In this document: piece after piece, positions 1 through 8,641 of the stretch | How positions within the stretch are numbered: the stretch's first letter is position 1 | Layout: each line of letters begins with the position of its first letter | Source of the DNA: a virus | Reading direction: 5' to 3' (one strand) | IMG/VR virus record: IMGVR_UViG_3300046462_000050 | Location: 1 to 27,921 of that record | DNA length: 27,921 nucleotides | Translations under genes and position numbers: made by a program | The notes under the pieces: model-generated | Database searches by the model: none | Seen by the model: only the letters and a program-made list of their open reading frames with translations | What the model was told of the DNA's origin: nothing

Positions 1-3
1 CAT

Positions 4-18
4 TACCGCAAGGCACTA
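4..18 (-). promoter_or_regulatory. Copy A of the 15-bp intergenic motif
   Basis: The minus strand reads TAGTGCCTTGCGGTA, identical to copy B, with the TAG being the lectin gene's stop. The window ends 3 bases further on, so the downstream gene is not visible. Confidence 0.6.
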
Positions 19-798
19 GTATCCTATGATTTGCGCCCAGCTTCTTTTAGCAGACGGTATCTGTGGAGCTTGTGGAGCATAAGGATGCCCGCCAGGCAGA
101 TTGGCTTGCAGACCCCATTTCCAGGCTAGATAGCCTTCCGCATTCTGCCGGTCGGCGGAACTTGCGCCGGAGAACAGCACGATTTCAGCGTATTTGCCGG
201 GCGTTCCATTGGTGGCGGCGGCAAGCTGTCTGCCAAAGCATATATCTGGCGATGGATGGGCTGTTTCGGTTGTTCCTTGCGACGTTCCTGCCGTGCCGTC
301 GAGATAGACATCGCGCAAAGTGGCCGAGCACGTACCTGAGAACAGATGCGGATTAGTGACATCCGAGTAAGTCGCTGTCGCCCAACTGGCATTGATATTG
401 CCGGTTCGCACATGCAAAACGGTCGTGGCAAACTCGAACAGCATGGATTCCAGTGTCGAGTTGGTGTGATCTCCAAGCGATATGCAGGCCGTCGTGCTTA
501 ATCCGGTGGGCGCAACGATGGCGCCAAAGCCGATGCCCGTCGTGGCCGATGGCAGACTGGAAGCCGCCAGTTTCTGCAATCCCGTATTGGTTCCAAATGT
601 CAGGACTTGCAGACTGTTGATGCCGCCAGCGGTGATGGTCGGCTTGCCGCTCGACTGCGGCGTCACATGATTGGCGTTCGATGACTTGTCATTCCATTGC
701 GAGCAATGCCCGGTGCCGTCGTCGGTGACGGTGCCCGTGTCGCTGGCATCCCACCAGCCGGCAAGAGTCAATAAGTTTACCGGCGTCCAGGCAGTCAT
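16..798 (-). CDS. Concanavalin A-like lectin protein (260 aa)
   Basis: The pattern fits the LamG/concanavalin-like lectins common in phage tails: LLTLAGWWDASDTGTVTDD at the start, CSQWNDKSSNANHVTPQ next, and the signature EGYLAWKWGLQANLPGGHPY near the end. It probably binds glycans on the host. I start at ATG 798 (MTAWTPVNLL), 1 bp after the previous stop. An in-frame GTG at 825 would overlap the previous gene and add nine unlikely residues. The TAG stop is the first codon of motif copy A, so this is probably the last gene of its unit. Confidence 0.8.
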   Translation of the reverse strand: MTAWTPVNLLTLAGWWDASDTGTVTDDGTGHCSQWNDKSSNANHVTPQSSGKPTITAGGINSLQVLTFGTNTGLQKLAASSLPSATTGIGFGAIVAPTGLSTTACISLGDHTNSTLESMLFEFATTVLHVRTGNINASWATATYSDVTNPHLFSGTCSATLRDVYLDGTAGTSQGTTETAHPSPDICFGRQLAAATNGTPGKYAEIVLFSGASSADRQNAEGYLAWKWGLQANLPGGHPYAPQAPQIPSAKRSWAQIIGY

Positions 799-799
799 G

Positions 800-1138
800 C
801 TAGACGACGCACTGCACGCCCTCACCGTAGATTGTCAGGCTGGTGGCAGCCGAAGCACCGCCGACCAGGAAGTCCGTCGATACCATCTTGAGTCGGCCGT
901 AATAATCGAAGGTCGAATTGGCCCCGACATTTTGTGCAGAGAACAACTCGGTGCCGGCGGCATTGGCTCCGGTCGCGCCCAGCCATAGGCTGAACGTCAC
1001 GGCGCCGGCCGTCTTGTTTGCCACATGGATGTGAGTAATCACGTCATAGAGCAGCGCAGACGTGTTGTTGTAGATATTCGTCGTCAGCGTTGCACTCATG
1101 GCCACCGGCCCGAATGTGCGAACTGTCTTGTCAGCCAT
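800..1138 (-). CDS. Small beta-rich virion-type protein (112 aa)
   Basis: The sequence is a chain of short strands: SALLYDVITHIHVANKTAGA, TFSLWLGATGANAAGTELF, DYYGRLKMVSTDFLVGG and TSLTIYGEGVQCVV. I recall the same pattern (HIHVANKT, SLWLGATGAN, DFLVGGA) in small proteins from many phage structural clusters, without a function. It follows the collagen-like fibre and precedes a lectin-like protein. A fibre cap or adhesin partner is possible. The start has a clean AGGAG (CAGGAGACATCG then ATG). Confidence 0.75.
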   Translation of the reverse strand: MADKTVRTFGPVAMSATLTTNIYNNTSALLYDVITHIHVANKTAGAVTFSLWLGATGANAAGTELFSAQNVGANSTFDYYGRLKMVSTDFLVGGASAATSLTIYGEGVQCVV

Positions 1139-1156
1139 CGATGTCTCCTGTTGTGT

Positions 1157-1957
1157 TCACGGTATTGATGCCGCCAGAGTAAGAGTTGCCTTCGTCAGCG
1201 TTGATGCACTGTTGACATTTACACGGATGCTGGACCCGGCAGCAATCGATCTCGTCCACCCGGTCAGCGTCGTATCGCTTGCACCTGTGGCGCCTGATAG
1301 CGTCGGCAGCGCGGATGCCGTGATCGTGTTGGCCACTGCCGGCGGCGAGCTTGTGCTGAATGCCTTGACCCATACGTCGAGCACACAACTGCCGGATATG
1401 TCAGCCAGCAATGTGCTGGATAAAAGCGTGCAGGCAAAGTTGACTGACAGATCGACAATTGAATTAACAGCCGGAGCCGCCCCGCCGCCGTCGAATGAAA
1501 ACACAAATTCTATGATACGCGGAGACGTAAAAGGGATCGGCGGCCCCTCGTCTCCTTCATTGCCATCGATAGCAATGCCAGGCGGTCCTGCCGGTCCCGG
1601 CACCGTCGAGGCGGCACCTGCTGCACCGGCCGCGCCTGGCGCCCCTGGGATGCCAATGAATGTCGTGCCGCCGCCATCTTCAGTCTCGCCGCCGCCTAAA
1701 TTACTGGCACCGATCTGCGCAATTGTTAGTGCCTGCTGCGCTATTTGGTTTGCCTGTGTTGCCGTCATGCTCGCGGATACAGCCGTGGCACCAATCGAAT
1801 TGCCGCTGCCAAAACCGCTGGCACTCGCTATTCCACCCACCTGATCGATCGGTATCAGATGCACGTCTCCAGTGCCGCCCGCAGTTCGGCCCAGCACATA
1901 GCCGGACGGTATCGGTGTCCTAATGCCACGGATTTTAATGTCGGGGATGAGGGGCAT
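1157..1957 (-). CDS. Collagen-like fibre protein (266 aa)
   Basis: The first about 60 residues (MPLIPDIKIRGIRTP, VHLIPIDQVGG) resemble the attachment ends of small phage fibres. A helical Gln/Ala stretch follows (QANQIAQQALTIAQIG). Residues about 102-140 are collagen-like Gly-X-Y repeats (GAPGAAGAAGAA, GPAGPPG, GNEGDEGPP), which form trimeric triple helices in other phages. The C-terminal about 120 residues are a beta-rich head (VLDVWVKAF, TLTGWTRSIAAGSSIRVNV, TKATLTLA) likely to contact the host. The ATG overlaps the gp16-like stop (TAATG). Two more surface-type proteins follow, so this opens an adhesin block. Confidence 0.75.
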   Translation of the reverse strand: MPLIPDIKIRGIRTPIPSGYVLGRTAGGTGDVHLIPIDQVGGIASASGFGSGNSIGATAVSASMTATQANQIAQQALTIAQIGASNLGGGETEDGGGTTFIGIPGAPGAAGAAGAASTVPGPAGPPGIAIDGNEGDEGPPIPFTSPRIIEFVFSFDGGGAAPAVNSIVDLSVNFACTLLSSTLLADISGSCVLDVWVKAFSTSSPPAVANTITASALPTLSGATGASDTTLTGWTRSIAAGSSIRVNVNSASTLTKATLTLAASIP

Positions 1958-4900
1958 TAGCGTTTAAGCCTGCGTTGTTCGAGATATTTTTCACGCATCT
2001 CAGGTGTGGCTTTTTGCATGAAGTCGCGCACGCTGCGTCCACTGACAAAGCTTGGGTCTTTCGCTGCCCGTTCCAGACTTCGCTGTTCAAGGATATTCAT
2101 GTGAAGCTGTCCGCTCATCACCTTGCGGGCACCCGTCAAATCGCCATTCCGTATCATCTGACGAATACCGGGCCAGGCCATGTCAAACTCGGCCTTCTGC
2201 CGGTCTTTCTCCATGAACATTTCGGTCTTGCCGGCAGGCGGGGATGTTGATGTGGTAAAGCCGGCAACAGGGCCGAATAGACGCAATTTATTTACTGTCG
2301 GATCGCCCTGGTTCATCAATAGATCATAGCCGCCCTGAATCTGCCCCTCTGGAAAATAACGAGCTACAATATGCCCCATGCCTTGCAGAACAGCACGGCC
2401 CTGTTCGTAATATCCTTTCGGATCAGACTGCGTAATCTTGCGACCAAATGCGTCTTGGTTCATCCAGACATCGAGTGGTCCGGCTATCATCGGATTGAGT
2501 TTGCTGCGCAACGTATAGCGCGGATATGACGGCCACGATGTTACCTCCTCCGGGTACTTGCCCATAGGATTGCGGCCGAATATTTCATTGCCGTATTTGT
2601 CGGTGCCAATGAATATCCTGTTTTCCTTGCCAGTCGGATTGACGCTCATAGGAGTAAGACGATCAACCAGATCGAGTGGGTGCAACAATTCAAGTGGACT
2701 GACCTTGATCTTGTCCCATTCTTTTTTCAGACGCTCGGCATAGCCGCGCACTTCCTGCGCGATGTTGGAATTACCCAGCGTTACATTCATGCCGTTCTGG
2801 ATCAGTGAGTTGACTATCTTGGAAAGCGCGTAGTCAACAGCGATGATACCAACGGCAATCTTGGCCGCGCTTCCCATGGCCCGGCGTTTGCCGAGAGAAT
2901 TGAGATAGGCATCCCCCGCTTCTGGAACTGGCAGACCACCTTCTTCTGGATGTAGTTGTCCCATATCCCTAGCGATCTGCGCCATGATCGGCTTTGGAAT
3001 ACCAACGCCAGCCATCTTGACGACCTGCATATTGCCAACAGTGAATGAACGAGAGAACAATACCGTGTTTAGGAATGCCCGCATTGCAGCAGACATTGCC
3101 TCCTTCGGCATGGCTCCGACAATCGTATTGGCGAAGTGCGATGCTATACGATCAGCAACAATTCGTTCGGTTCCTAATGAAGTCAGTTTGTCGCTTAGGT
3201 GCTGTGCTATGCCGAATTGAACGTCAGCAACGCGGTCCCATAGCAATGTACCGTGAACAAAATCACCGGCCTTGTCGAAGGCTTCTCGGATGTTAAGACT
3301 GCGCTGTTCAGCCGCCGCTTCCTTGCCGGGGATAACCTTGTCCATGGTAGCCAGTGCGGCTGTTATCTTGGATGTCAGCGAACGTCCTGGGATCAAACTC
3401 GGCGTCTCAAATTGCGAACTGATGTCCTGATAGGAACCGCGATTGCCTATTGGTGCCAGTCCACGTTCTATTAACTCAGCCGAACGAACCGGATCGTTCT
3501 TGATGGCGTTGCCCTTCCAATAAAGGCGCAAGCCAAGCCATTCCCCAGGTGCGCTCGGTGCCACCTTGCCCCACACCACGGCATTGTGGATTAAAGGCGA
3601 GTTCATAATCATGGTCATGACCTTGCCCTTAAACCACATCATTGCATCGTATGGGGCCATAGCTGCGCGAGCGTATGGACTTTTGCTGCGCGGCTCATCC
3701 ATGATCGAGCGCAGCGGGCCTTCAAATTCATTGTTAAGGCGGAGTTGATGCGATTCCCAAATCATATTTCCATGTTCATCGTGAAGGGTTATATATTTTC
3801 CCTCCGATGGAAACGGCGCCGTTTCAACAGGCTCCATTGGTCTTGTTGCCGGGCGCCATACTTTGAATGCCGGATGATTAAGCGTGAAAGTACCCTCGCG
3901 CTCGACGCCTTCCGTGACCGTAGTCTCCCCGGTTCGCTCACCAACCTCCTTGATGGAGTTAATCATGCGCTTCCAGATGACGGCTTTCTCCAACTCAGCC
4001 GTAGAAGCAATGACTGCCCGAATGTCCTGCGCTACAAATGCCTGTTCGCCAAATGCACGCTTGGCTGCCTCCTCAGTTTCTTGAAGTGTTTCATATTTAC
4101 GATGACGCAGGTAAGGCGTTCGCACCTTTACATTTCGGCCTAGCGTATCCAGCGCAAACCTGTCCTCACCACTCGCTATGCCGAGAACCATGCGGGTCGC
4201 GTGCATTGGTATGCCTTCGCCTTCAGCAACGCCCTCATCTACAGCCATGCGCCAGATGGCTTGTTGGCGATCATCAACCGCTTGCACAAATTGTCGTTGC
4301 TGTGGATTAAGTCTATTCAATCCAAGGTGCTCAGACTTCTCTCCGCGCTTTAATAATTCACTTTCCTCATCCATTGCTTTGAATAGTTGTTCGCGATCTT
4401 CGCGACTGAAATTATCTAATGCGAAACGATCATACCTAGCTTCATCCCATTCGGCGCGGCGGATATTGCTGATGGTGTCCTTGCCGATGACCATGGCCCG
4501 ATCGGAACCGGTTGACATAGGATCGATCAGAAAATCTATGTTCTTGGCAAGGCCGACAATCTCCTCGATACCCTGATGTGCCAGATCAACAAGCGAGCCA
4601 GATGGCGTTAGTGGTTGCATCCTCGGAGATATGAGCGGCGGCATATCCTCTGGCGGTGTAGCAGCAGATGAAAGCTCATGCGCCAGGAAGGCATCGGTTT
4701 TTGAGTCGGCAGATAGTTCCGACGGAAACTTACCTTCTTCTTCCCATTTAGCACGAAGGTTTTGCTCGACAACGGTAGGCTCTGTTTTGTTGATGGCAGC
4801 TATGTTCGTTGCTGCATTCTCAAAATCCGCAGGCTTCGGCGGCGCGTCTCCAAGAACGTGAGCCTGCATCGTGCCCGTCTCTGGATTAGTAACAAGCCGC

Positions 4901-5583
4901 GCAACCTTGCCTTCCGGCGTGAATACAAGTGGCTTCGGTGCTGGCATGGCATCGAATGTCGAGCGCACACCGCCCGTCATAGCCATGTCTTGCGACCGCT
5001 GAATTAAAGTATCTAAAGGTTCTGTTGCTGTTGGATCGTCCGTAAAATCACTGGCATGAAGACCGCCGGCATAAACTTTTCCTTCTCTAACATCGCCCGC
5101 AAGAGTGGCTCCGCTCACAAACATTTCTTGAATGCGCGCCGCTAATGTTCCGCCAACACCAAGTGCGACACTGGCATAGTCACCATCCCGCAAAGCATTG
5201 GCCGTCCAATTAGCAATCCTCTGTGAGACTGGCATCTGAGCCATCTCATCCATGGTCTTATTAAGTTCTTGGCCCTGTGCGATACGCTGATGAAACGCCG
5301 CTGGCCCTGGATTGATCGGAACCGGCTGTGGATTGAATGCCGCCCAAGGATCGGGCTTTGCGCCCTTTGGTGCATATTGCGCCCACGGATCAGATGGTGC
5401 CTGCTGCGCAATCGGCTTTGGTTCTTGCGCATCACTTAATTCAGGGATGTTTTCTTCCGGTGCCTGTGGCGTATCTACAATGTTGGCGTCAGAACTTCCT
5501 GTCTCGGCGCCCTTCATTAATTTCTGCGGATCGGCATACCATGGAGTGTTCGTAGTTGGGTTGACGTTCTTGATGGCTGGCAT
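1957..5583 (-). CDS. Large internal virion protein, gp16-like (1208 aa)
   Basis: Size, position after the gp14- and gp15-like genes and long helical composition identify the large ejection protein that forms the DNA-conducting channel. The N-terminal about 100 residues are Pro-rich with repeated DPWAQYAPKG and DPWAAFNPQP. No transglycosylase motif is visible. A hydrophobic segment near residue 910 (AAKIAVGIIAVDYALSKIV) may insert in membrane. The C-terminus is basic (EKYLEQRRLKR). I start at the ATG at 5583, which overlaps the upstream TGA; an in-frame GTG at 5631 would add 16 residues inside the previous gene and looks spurious. The stop overlaps the next start (TAATG). Confidence 0.82.
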   Translation of the reverse strand: MPAIKNVNPTTNTPWYADPQKLMKGAETGSSDANIVDTPQAPEENIPELSDAQEPKPIAQQAPSDPWAQYAPKGAKPDPWAAFNPQPVPINPGPAAFHQRIAQGQELNKTMDEMAQMPVSQRIANWTANALRDGDYASVALGVGGTLAARIQEMFVSGATLAGDVREGKVYAGGLHASDFTDDPTATEPLDTLIQRSQDMAMTGGVRSTFDAMPAPKPLVFTPEGKVARLVTNPETGTMQAHVLGDAPPKPADFENAATNIAAINKTEPTVVEQNLRAKWEEEGKFPSELSADSKTDAFLAHELSSAATPPEDMPPLISPRMQPLTPSGSLVDLAHQGIEEIVGLAKNIDFLIDPMSTGSDRAMVIGKDTISNIRRAEWDEARYDRFALDNFSREDREQLFKAMDEESELLKRGEKSEHLGLNRLNPQQRQFVQAVDDRQQAIWRMAVDEGVAEGEGIPMHATRMVLGIASGEDRFALDTLGRNVKVRTPYLRHRKYETLQETEEAAKRAFGEQAFVAQDIRAVIASTAELEKAVIWKRMINSIKEVGERTGETTVTEGVEREGTFTLNHPAFKVWRPATRPMEPVETAPFPSEGKYITLHDEHGNMIWESHQLRLNNEFEGPLRSIMDEPRSKSPYARAAMAPYDAMMWFKGKVMTMIMNSPLIHNAVVWGKVAPSAPGEWLGLRLYWKGNAIKNDPVRSAELIERGLAPIGNRGSYQDISSQFETPSLIPGRSLTSKITAALATMDKVIPGKEAAAEQRSLNIREAFDKAGDFVHGTLLWDRVADVQFGIAQHLSDKLTSLGTERIVADRIASHFANTIVGAMPKEAMSAAMRAFLNTVLFSRSFTVGNMQVVKMAGVGIPKPIMAQIARDMGQLHPEEGGLPVPEAGDAYLNSLGKRRAMGSAAKIAVGIIAVDYALSKIVNSLIQNGMNVTLGNSNIAQEVRGYAERLKKEWDKIKVSPLELLHPLDLVDRLTPMSVNPTGKENRIFIGTDKYGNEIFGRNPMGKYPEEVTSWPSYPRYTLRSKLNPMIAGPLDVWMNQDAFGRKITQSDPKGYYEQGRAVLQGMGHIVARYFPEGQIQGGYDLLMNQGDPTVNKLRLFGPVAGFTTSTSPPAGKTEMFMEKDRQKAEFDMAWPGIRQMIRNGDLTGARKVMSGQLHMNILEQRSLERAAKDPSFVSGRSVRDFMQKATPEMREKYLEQRRLKR

Positions 5584-8144
5584 CAGCGCCCTGCCACCCG
5601 CGTCACTTCGCGGTTGTACCGAGCGGCCCACATCTCAACGAAGTCGGCACTCGTTACGCTCTCGACTCCATCAGGAAACTCAGCGCGCATACCTTTAGAC
5701 ATATTGCCCCATATCGCGCGCTTGGCCCATCCAATGCCCTTGCTCCGTCCTTCGCCGGTTTGTGCCATGCTGAGATAGGCTGGTTGTTCAGGATGCGTTA
5801 AATGCGCAATTGCTCCTCCGATACCTTGCTGATGTGCAAGATAATAATCGGACGGTTCCGGCTCATGACCTAACGCCTTGGTCAATGCTGGGCGGAAGCC
5901 TTCTGCTTCTTGCTGTAATGCGCGCGTCACCTGCGCTCTATTGTCTGGATCAGTAATACCAAGCCGGCGCTGCTCTGACTTACTGAATTGTCCTAAGCCC
6001 TCGTAACTGCCAGTGCGCTGACCTGTCCTGCCACCACTCTCGATCATAATTGTTGCAGCAGCATAAGTCGATTGTGCGCCACCTGACGCAGCCTTGCCCA
6101 TCGGCGCAACATTGCCACCGCCCATGGCTGCATCACTAGGCGTATGCGCGGCTGGCGTTCCTGCTTCTTCAGGCGGCCCCAATGATGCTTTTTGCAACCT
6201 TGCCACAGCACCACGCGCAGTATCTTGTAGCGCCGATTGGATTGCAGTCTGCGCCGAAGTTTCACCGCCAGTTTCCGGCGCGTAGCTCATTTTCTCCGGC
6301 ACCGTGCCGATCTGCCCCTTGTGTGGTCCTTCTGGAATAATGAACTTAGTTCCTGGTGCTAGGCTTTTCACATCATCAATCGTCTTGACCGGAGCGGCAG
6401 GTGGCGGCGGCGGTGGTGGTGCAGCCGTGGGCTGCGCAGGAGCCGCAGAAGGTGTTGCTGCCGGTGCCGTAGTTGGCTTTGCTTCTATTGCTCCCGGCTT
6501 GGCTGTTTCTGGCCTGGGCGCACCCAACCAAAACATACGTTCAAAAAATCCCGGTGTTTGTTGTGCTGGTGCCGCTGCGCCTGGCTGTTCGCCTCGCGCT
6601 GCCGCCCTAAGTTTGTCTGCCTCTTCATTAAGTTTAGTTTGATTTTTCTCATATTCCTGCGCAGCATTCTCGGTTACTCGATAGTTCAACAGGATTTTTG
6701 GATCGGTCATGCTTCCCGGCTTGCGAGGATCAAGCAGGTCAGTAAGTTTTTCACCTGCCGCCATGCGATCGCGCAATGCCATTTCCCATTTTCCAACTGC
6801 TGCTTGTCCTGCATTGGTCTTGCTAAAAGCAACCCCCGGTGTTGAAGCGGTATCAATCTGCGACATGACGCCATGTTCAAGCGCATCAGTGATTGCCGCC
6901 TTGACACCAGGATTTTTATCAACATCGTTCAATTGCTTGATGGCGTAGTCGTGTGCCTTCTCATCGATATCATGATTTACTAAGGCTTGGTCTATTGGTG
7001 TGCGGTCGGTAATTCTTTGCGGATCACCGGGCTGCTTATAAATACGCGGGAGTAATCCATTAGGACCACGCATAGAATTAAAGGTTGTCTCGGCAGGAAC
7101 CTCCAACTCTCCGGCCTTCAACTGCTTGATCGTCTTTACGGTTTCGGCTGCGGTCTTAGCCAGATCAGGTCTGTCCTTGTATGCCTGGTCTTGAATAATA
7201 TCGATAAGCTTTTTCTGAGGCTGCGGAGCCATGGCATCTGCCACATAAGACCCGGTAGCCGCATGTGCAGCTTCCGTCTGCGCGTGATTAAGTTGTGTCC
7301 GCTTTTCATTGATAACAGCGTCAACAGCCTTTTCCACTGATGGCAAGTGCTTACCCAATACCTCAGCATATTGAGGATCATGGATCATCCTCTTGCCTTC
7401 ATCTGGATTACCGATATTGGCCCAACCCATCGCGGCTTGCGTAATCATATTCTGTCTATCTGCAAGCTCACGCGGACCCATGGCTATGCGCTGTTCCGAC
7501 TTTGAGCCACCAAACATGGTTAACATTTGTTGATGCTGTGCAAGCGCATCTGGCAATCCGGTAGGGTGGTCAAAGAGCGGCCCCGTCAGTGCGGCAACAC
7601 TCGTGTCATAGTTATGTGTGAGTTCCTGCACCTGCCTTTGGTGTTCGACGGCATGGGCCTGCAAAGTCAATCGGCTGGTTTGCTGTGCCGCATGAACAGT
7701 CAACTTGTCGATCAATCGCGGACTGGCACCGGCAGCACGCGCACGCTCGATGGAGTTCTGCGTCATCTGCACATGCTGCTGCATGACATCATCAGCAACC
7801 GTCGCGTATTGACCGGCTGACGGCACGGAGATCGTCGAGCCATCAATGTCCTTTTTGGCCGAACCGCCTTGTTCCAGCGTCTGAGTAAACGCCAGTTGGC
7901 TCTGTGTCTGGTCGGAGTAGAACTGCGCCTCCGCCATCATGTCGGTGTGTTCTTCGGCCTGCTTGAAAATAGGTCCGAAGCTGGCAATGCCGGAACTTAA
8001 TTCCTGGCCTTCACGATCTAGAATAGCCCGCGTCTGCGCTCCGTAATGCTGCGCCATTGCACCAGCACGCGCCCAAGCCGCACTGCCTTGCTGATCGGGA
8101 TGCAGCGTTACCGGAGGTGCTTCATAGACTGGAATGCGTGGCAT
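5583..8144 (-). CDS. Internal virion protein, gp15-like, with C-terminal lytic transglycosylase (853 aa)
   Basis: This ejection protein probably helps DNA cross the envelope and opens the peptidoglycan. The first about 550 residues are helical, Gln/Ala/Asp-rich and begin MPRIPVYEAPPVTLHPDQQG, as in podoviral internal proteins. A Pro-run (about residues 570-580) leads to a short beta motif (APGTKFIIPEGPHKGQIG). The C-terminal domain is a soluble lytic transglycosylase: IMIESGGRTG with catalytic Glu702, then YEGLGQFSKSEQRRLGI and DYYLAHQQGIGGAIAHL. In T7 the transglycosylase belongs to gp16, at its N-terminus; here it ends the protein before the gp16-like one. The TGA overlaps the next ATG (TGATG). 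Confidence 0.85.
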   Translation of the reverse strand: MPRIPVYEAPPVTLHPDQQGSAAWARAGAMAQHYGAQTRAILDREGQELSSGIASFGPIFKQAEEHTDMMAEAQFYSDQTQSQLAFTQTLEQGGSAKKDIDGSTISVPSAGQYATVADDVMQQHVQMTQNSIERARAAGASPRLIDKLTVHAAQQTSRLTLQAHAVEHQRQVQELTHNYDTSVAALTGPLFDHPTGLPDALAQHQQMLTMFGGSKSEQRIAMGPRELADRQNMITQAAMGWANIGNPDEGKRMIHDPQYAEVLGKHLPSVEKAVDAVINEKRTQLNHAQTEAAHAATGSYVADAMAPQPQKKLIDIIQDQAYKDRPDLAKTAAETVKTIKQLKAGELEVPAETTFNSMRGPNGLLPRIYKQPGDPQRITDRTPIDQALVNHDIDEKAHDYAIKQLNDVDKNPGVKAAITDALEHGVMSQIDTASTPGVAFSKTNAGQAAVGKWEMALRDRMAAGEKLTDLLDPRKPGSMTDPKILLNYRVTENAAQEYEKNQTKLNEEADKLRAAARGEQPGAAAPAQQTPGFFERMFWLGAPRPETAKPGAIEAKPTTAPAATPSAAPAQPTAAPPPPPPPAAPVKTIDDVKSLAPGTKFIIPEGPHKGQIGTVPEKMSYAPETGGETSAQTAIQSALQDTARGAVARLQKASLGPPEEAGTPAAHTPSDAAMGGGNVAPMGKAASGGAQSTYAAATIMIESGGRTGQRTGSYEGLGQFSKSEQRRLGITDPDNRAQVTRALQQEAEGFRPALTKALGHEPEPSDYYLAHQQGIGGAIAHLTHPEQPAYLSMAQTGEGRSKGIGWAKRAIWGNMSKGMRAEFPDGVESVTSADFVEMWAARYNREVTRVAGR

Positions 8145-8147
8145 TTT

Positions 8148-8639
8148 TTAACCCCCAAACATCCCAAAAACTCCTGTTAATAGTTTAAGACCGCCGCCAA
8201 TCAACGCGCCCGTCGCAGCACTCTTGGCAGCCTCGCCGGCAGCCTGCGCCTGTTCGGCCTGCGCCTGATAGGCCAGCGATTGCTCCTGAAACGAATTGTA
8301 ATCGACGCTGGTCTGTAGCGAGATCAGGCTTTTGGCAATGCCGCCCTGGTGGATCGTGTCGCGCAGGATATCGCCGGCACTACCACCCATTATATTGCCG
8401 GTGCCCTCGACGGCCGATGCCGCGCCCTTAGTCAATTCGATCTTGCGGTTTTCCTGGGCGAGCTTGAAGTCGCCGGCCGTCAAGCTGATCTTGGCATTCT
8501 GCTGGGCAATCTGCGATGCAGTCGTGAAGTCAGCCGCTGCCGCAAAATCTCCTTTGGCCTGCGCCATGTCTCCTTGCGCGGAGAATATGCCGCCAACCGC
8601 GCCGCCAATGCCGCCGAATAGCCCCTCTAGTCCCGCCAT
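8148..8639 (-). CDS. Internal virion protein, gp14-like (163 aa)
   Basis: In T7-like phages gp14 is ejected into the outer membrane, and gp15 and gp16 continue the channel. This protein fits by size, position just before the two large ejection proteins, and composition: glycine-rich hydrophobic ends (GLFGGIGGAVGGIFSAQ and GALIGGGLKLLTGVFGMFGG) flank a long Ala/Gln-rich helix (SLAYQAQAEQAQAAGEAAKS). Both ends could insert in a membrane. The ATG is at 8639, 2 bp after the tail tubular B stop. The TAA is 3 bp before the next ATG, with GGGGG as that gene's ribosome site. Confidence 0.75.
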   Translation of the reverse strand: MAGLEGLFGGIGGAVGGIFSAQGDMAQAKGDFAAAADFTTASQIAQQNAKISLTAGDFKLAQENRKIELTKGAASAVEGTGNIMGGSAGDILRDTIHQGGIAKSLISLQTSVDYNSFQEQSLAYQAQAEQAQAAGEAAKSAATGALIGGGLKLLTGVFGMFGG

Positions 8640-8641
8640 TG

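Noticed and set aside
1098-1844. Plus-strand reading frame (248 codons) rich in Pro/Ala
   Set aside because: It is the complement of the collagen-like Gly-X-Y gene, whose repeats create an open complementary frame.
5187-5200. Loose match to the intergenic motif (plus strand CCCGCAAAGCATTG)
   Set aside because: Mismatched in the core and located inside the gp16-like gene, unlike the real copies.
5584-5631. Upstream GTG start adding 16 residues to the gp16-like protein
   Set aside because: The added segment overlaps the previous gene by 49 bp, while the ATG at 5583 overlaps its stop as TGATG, the pattern used throughout this region.
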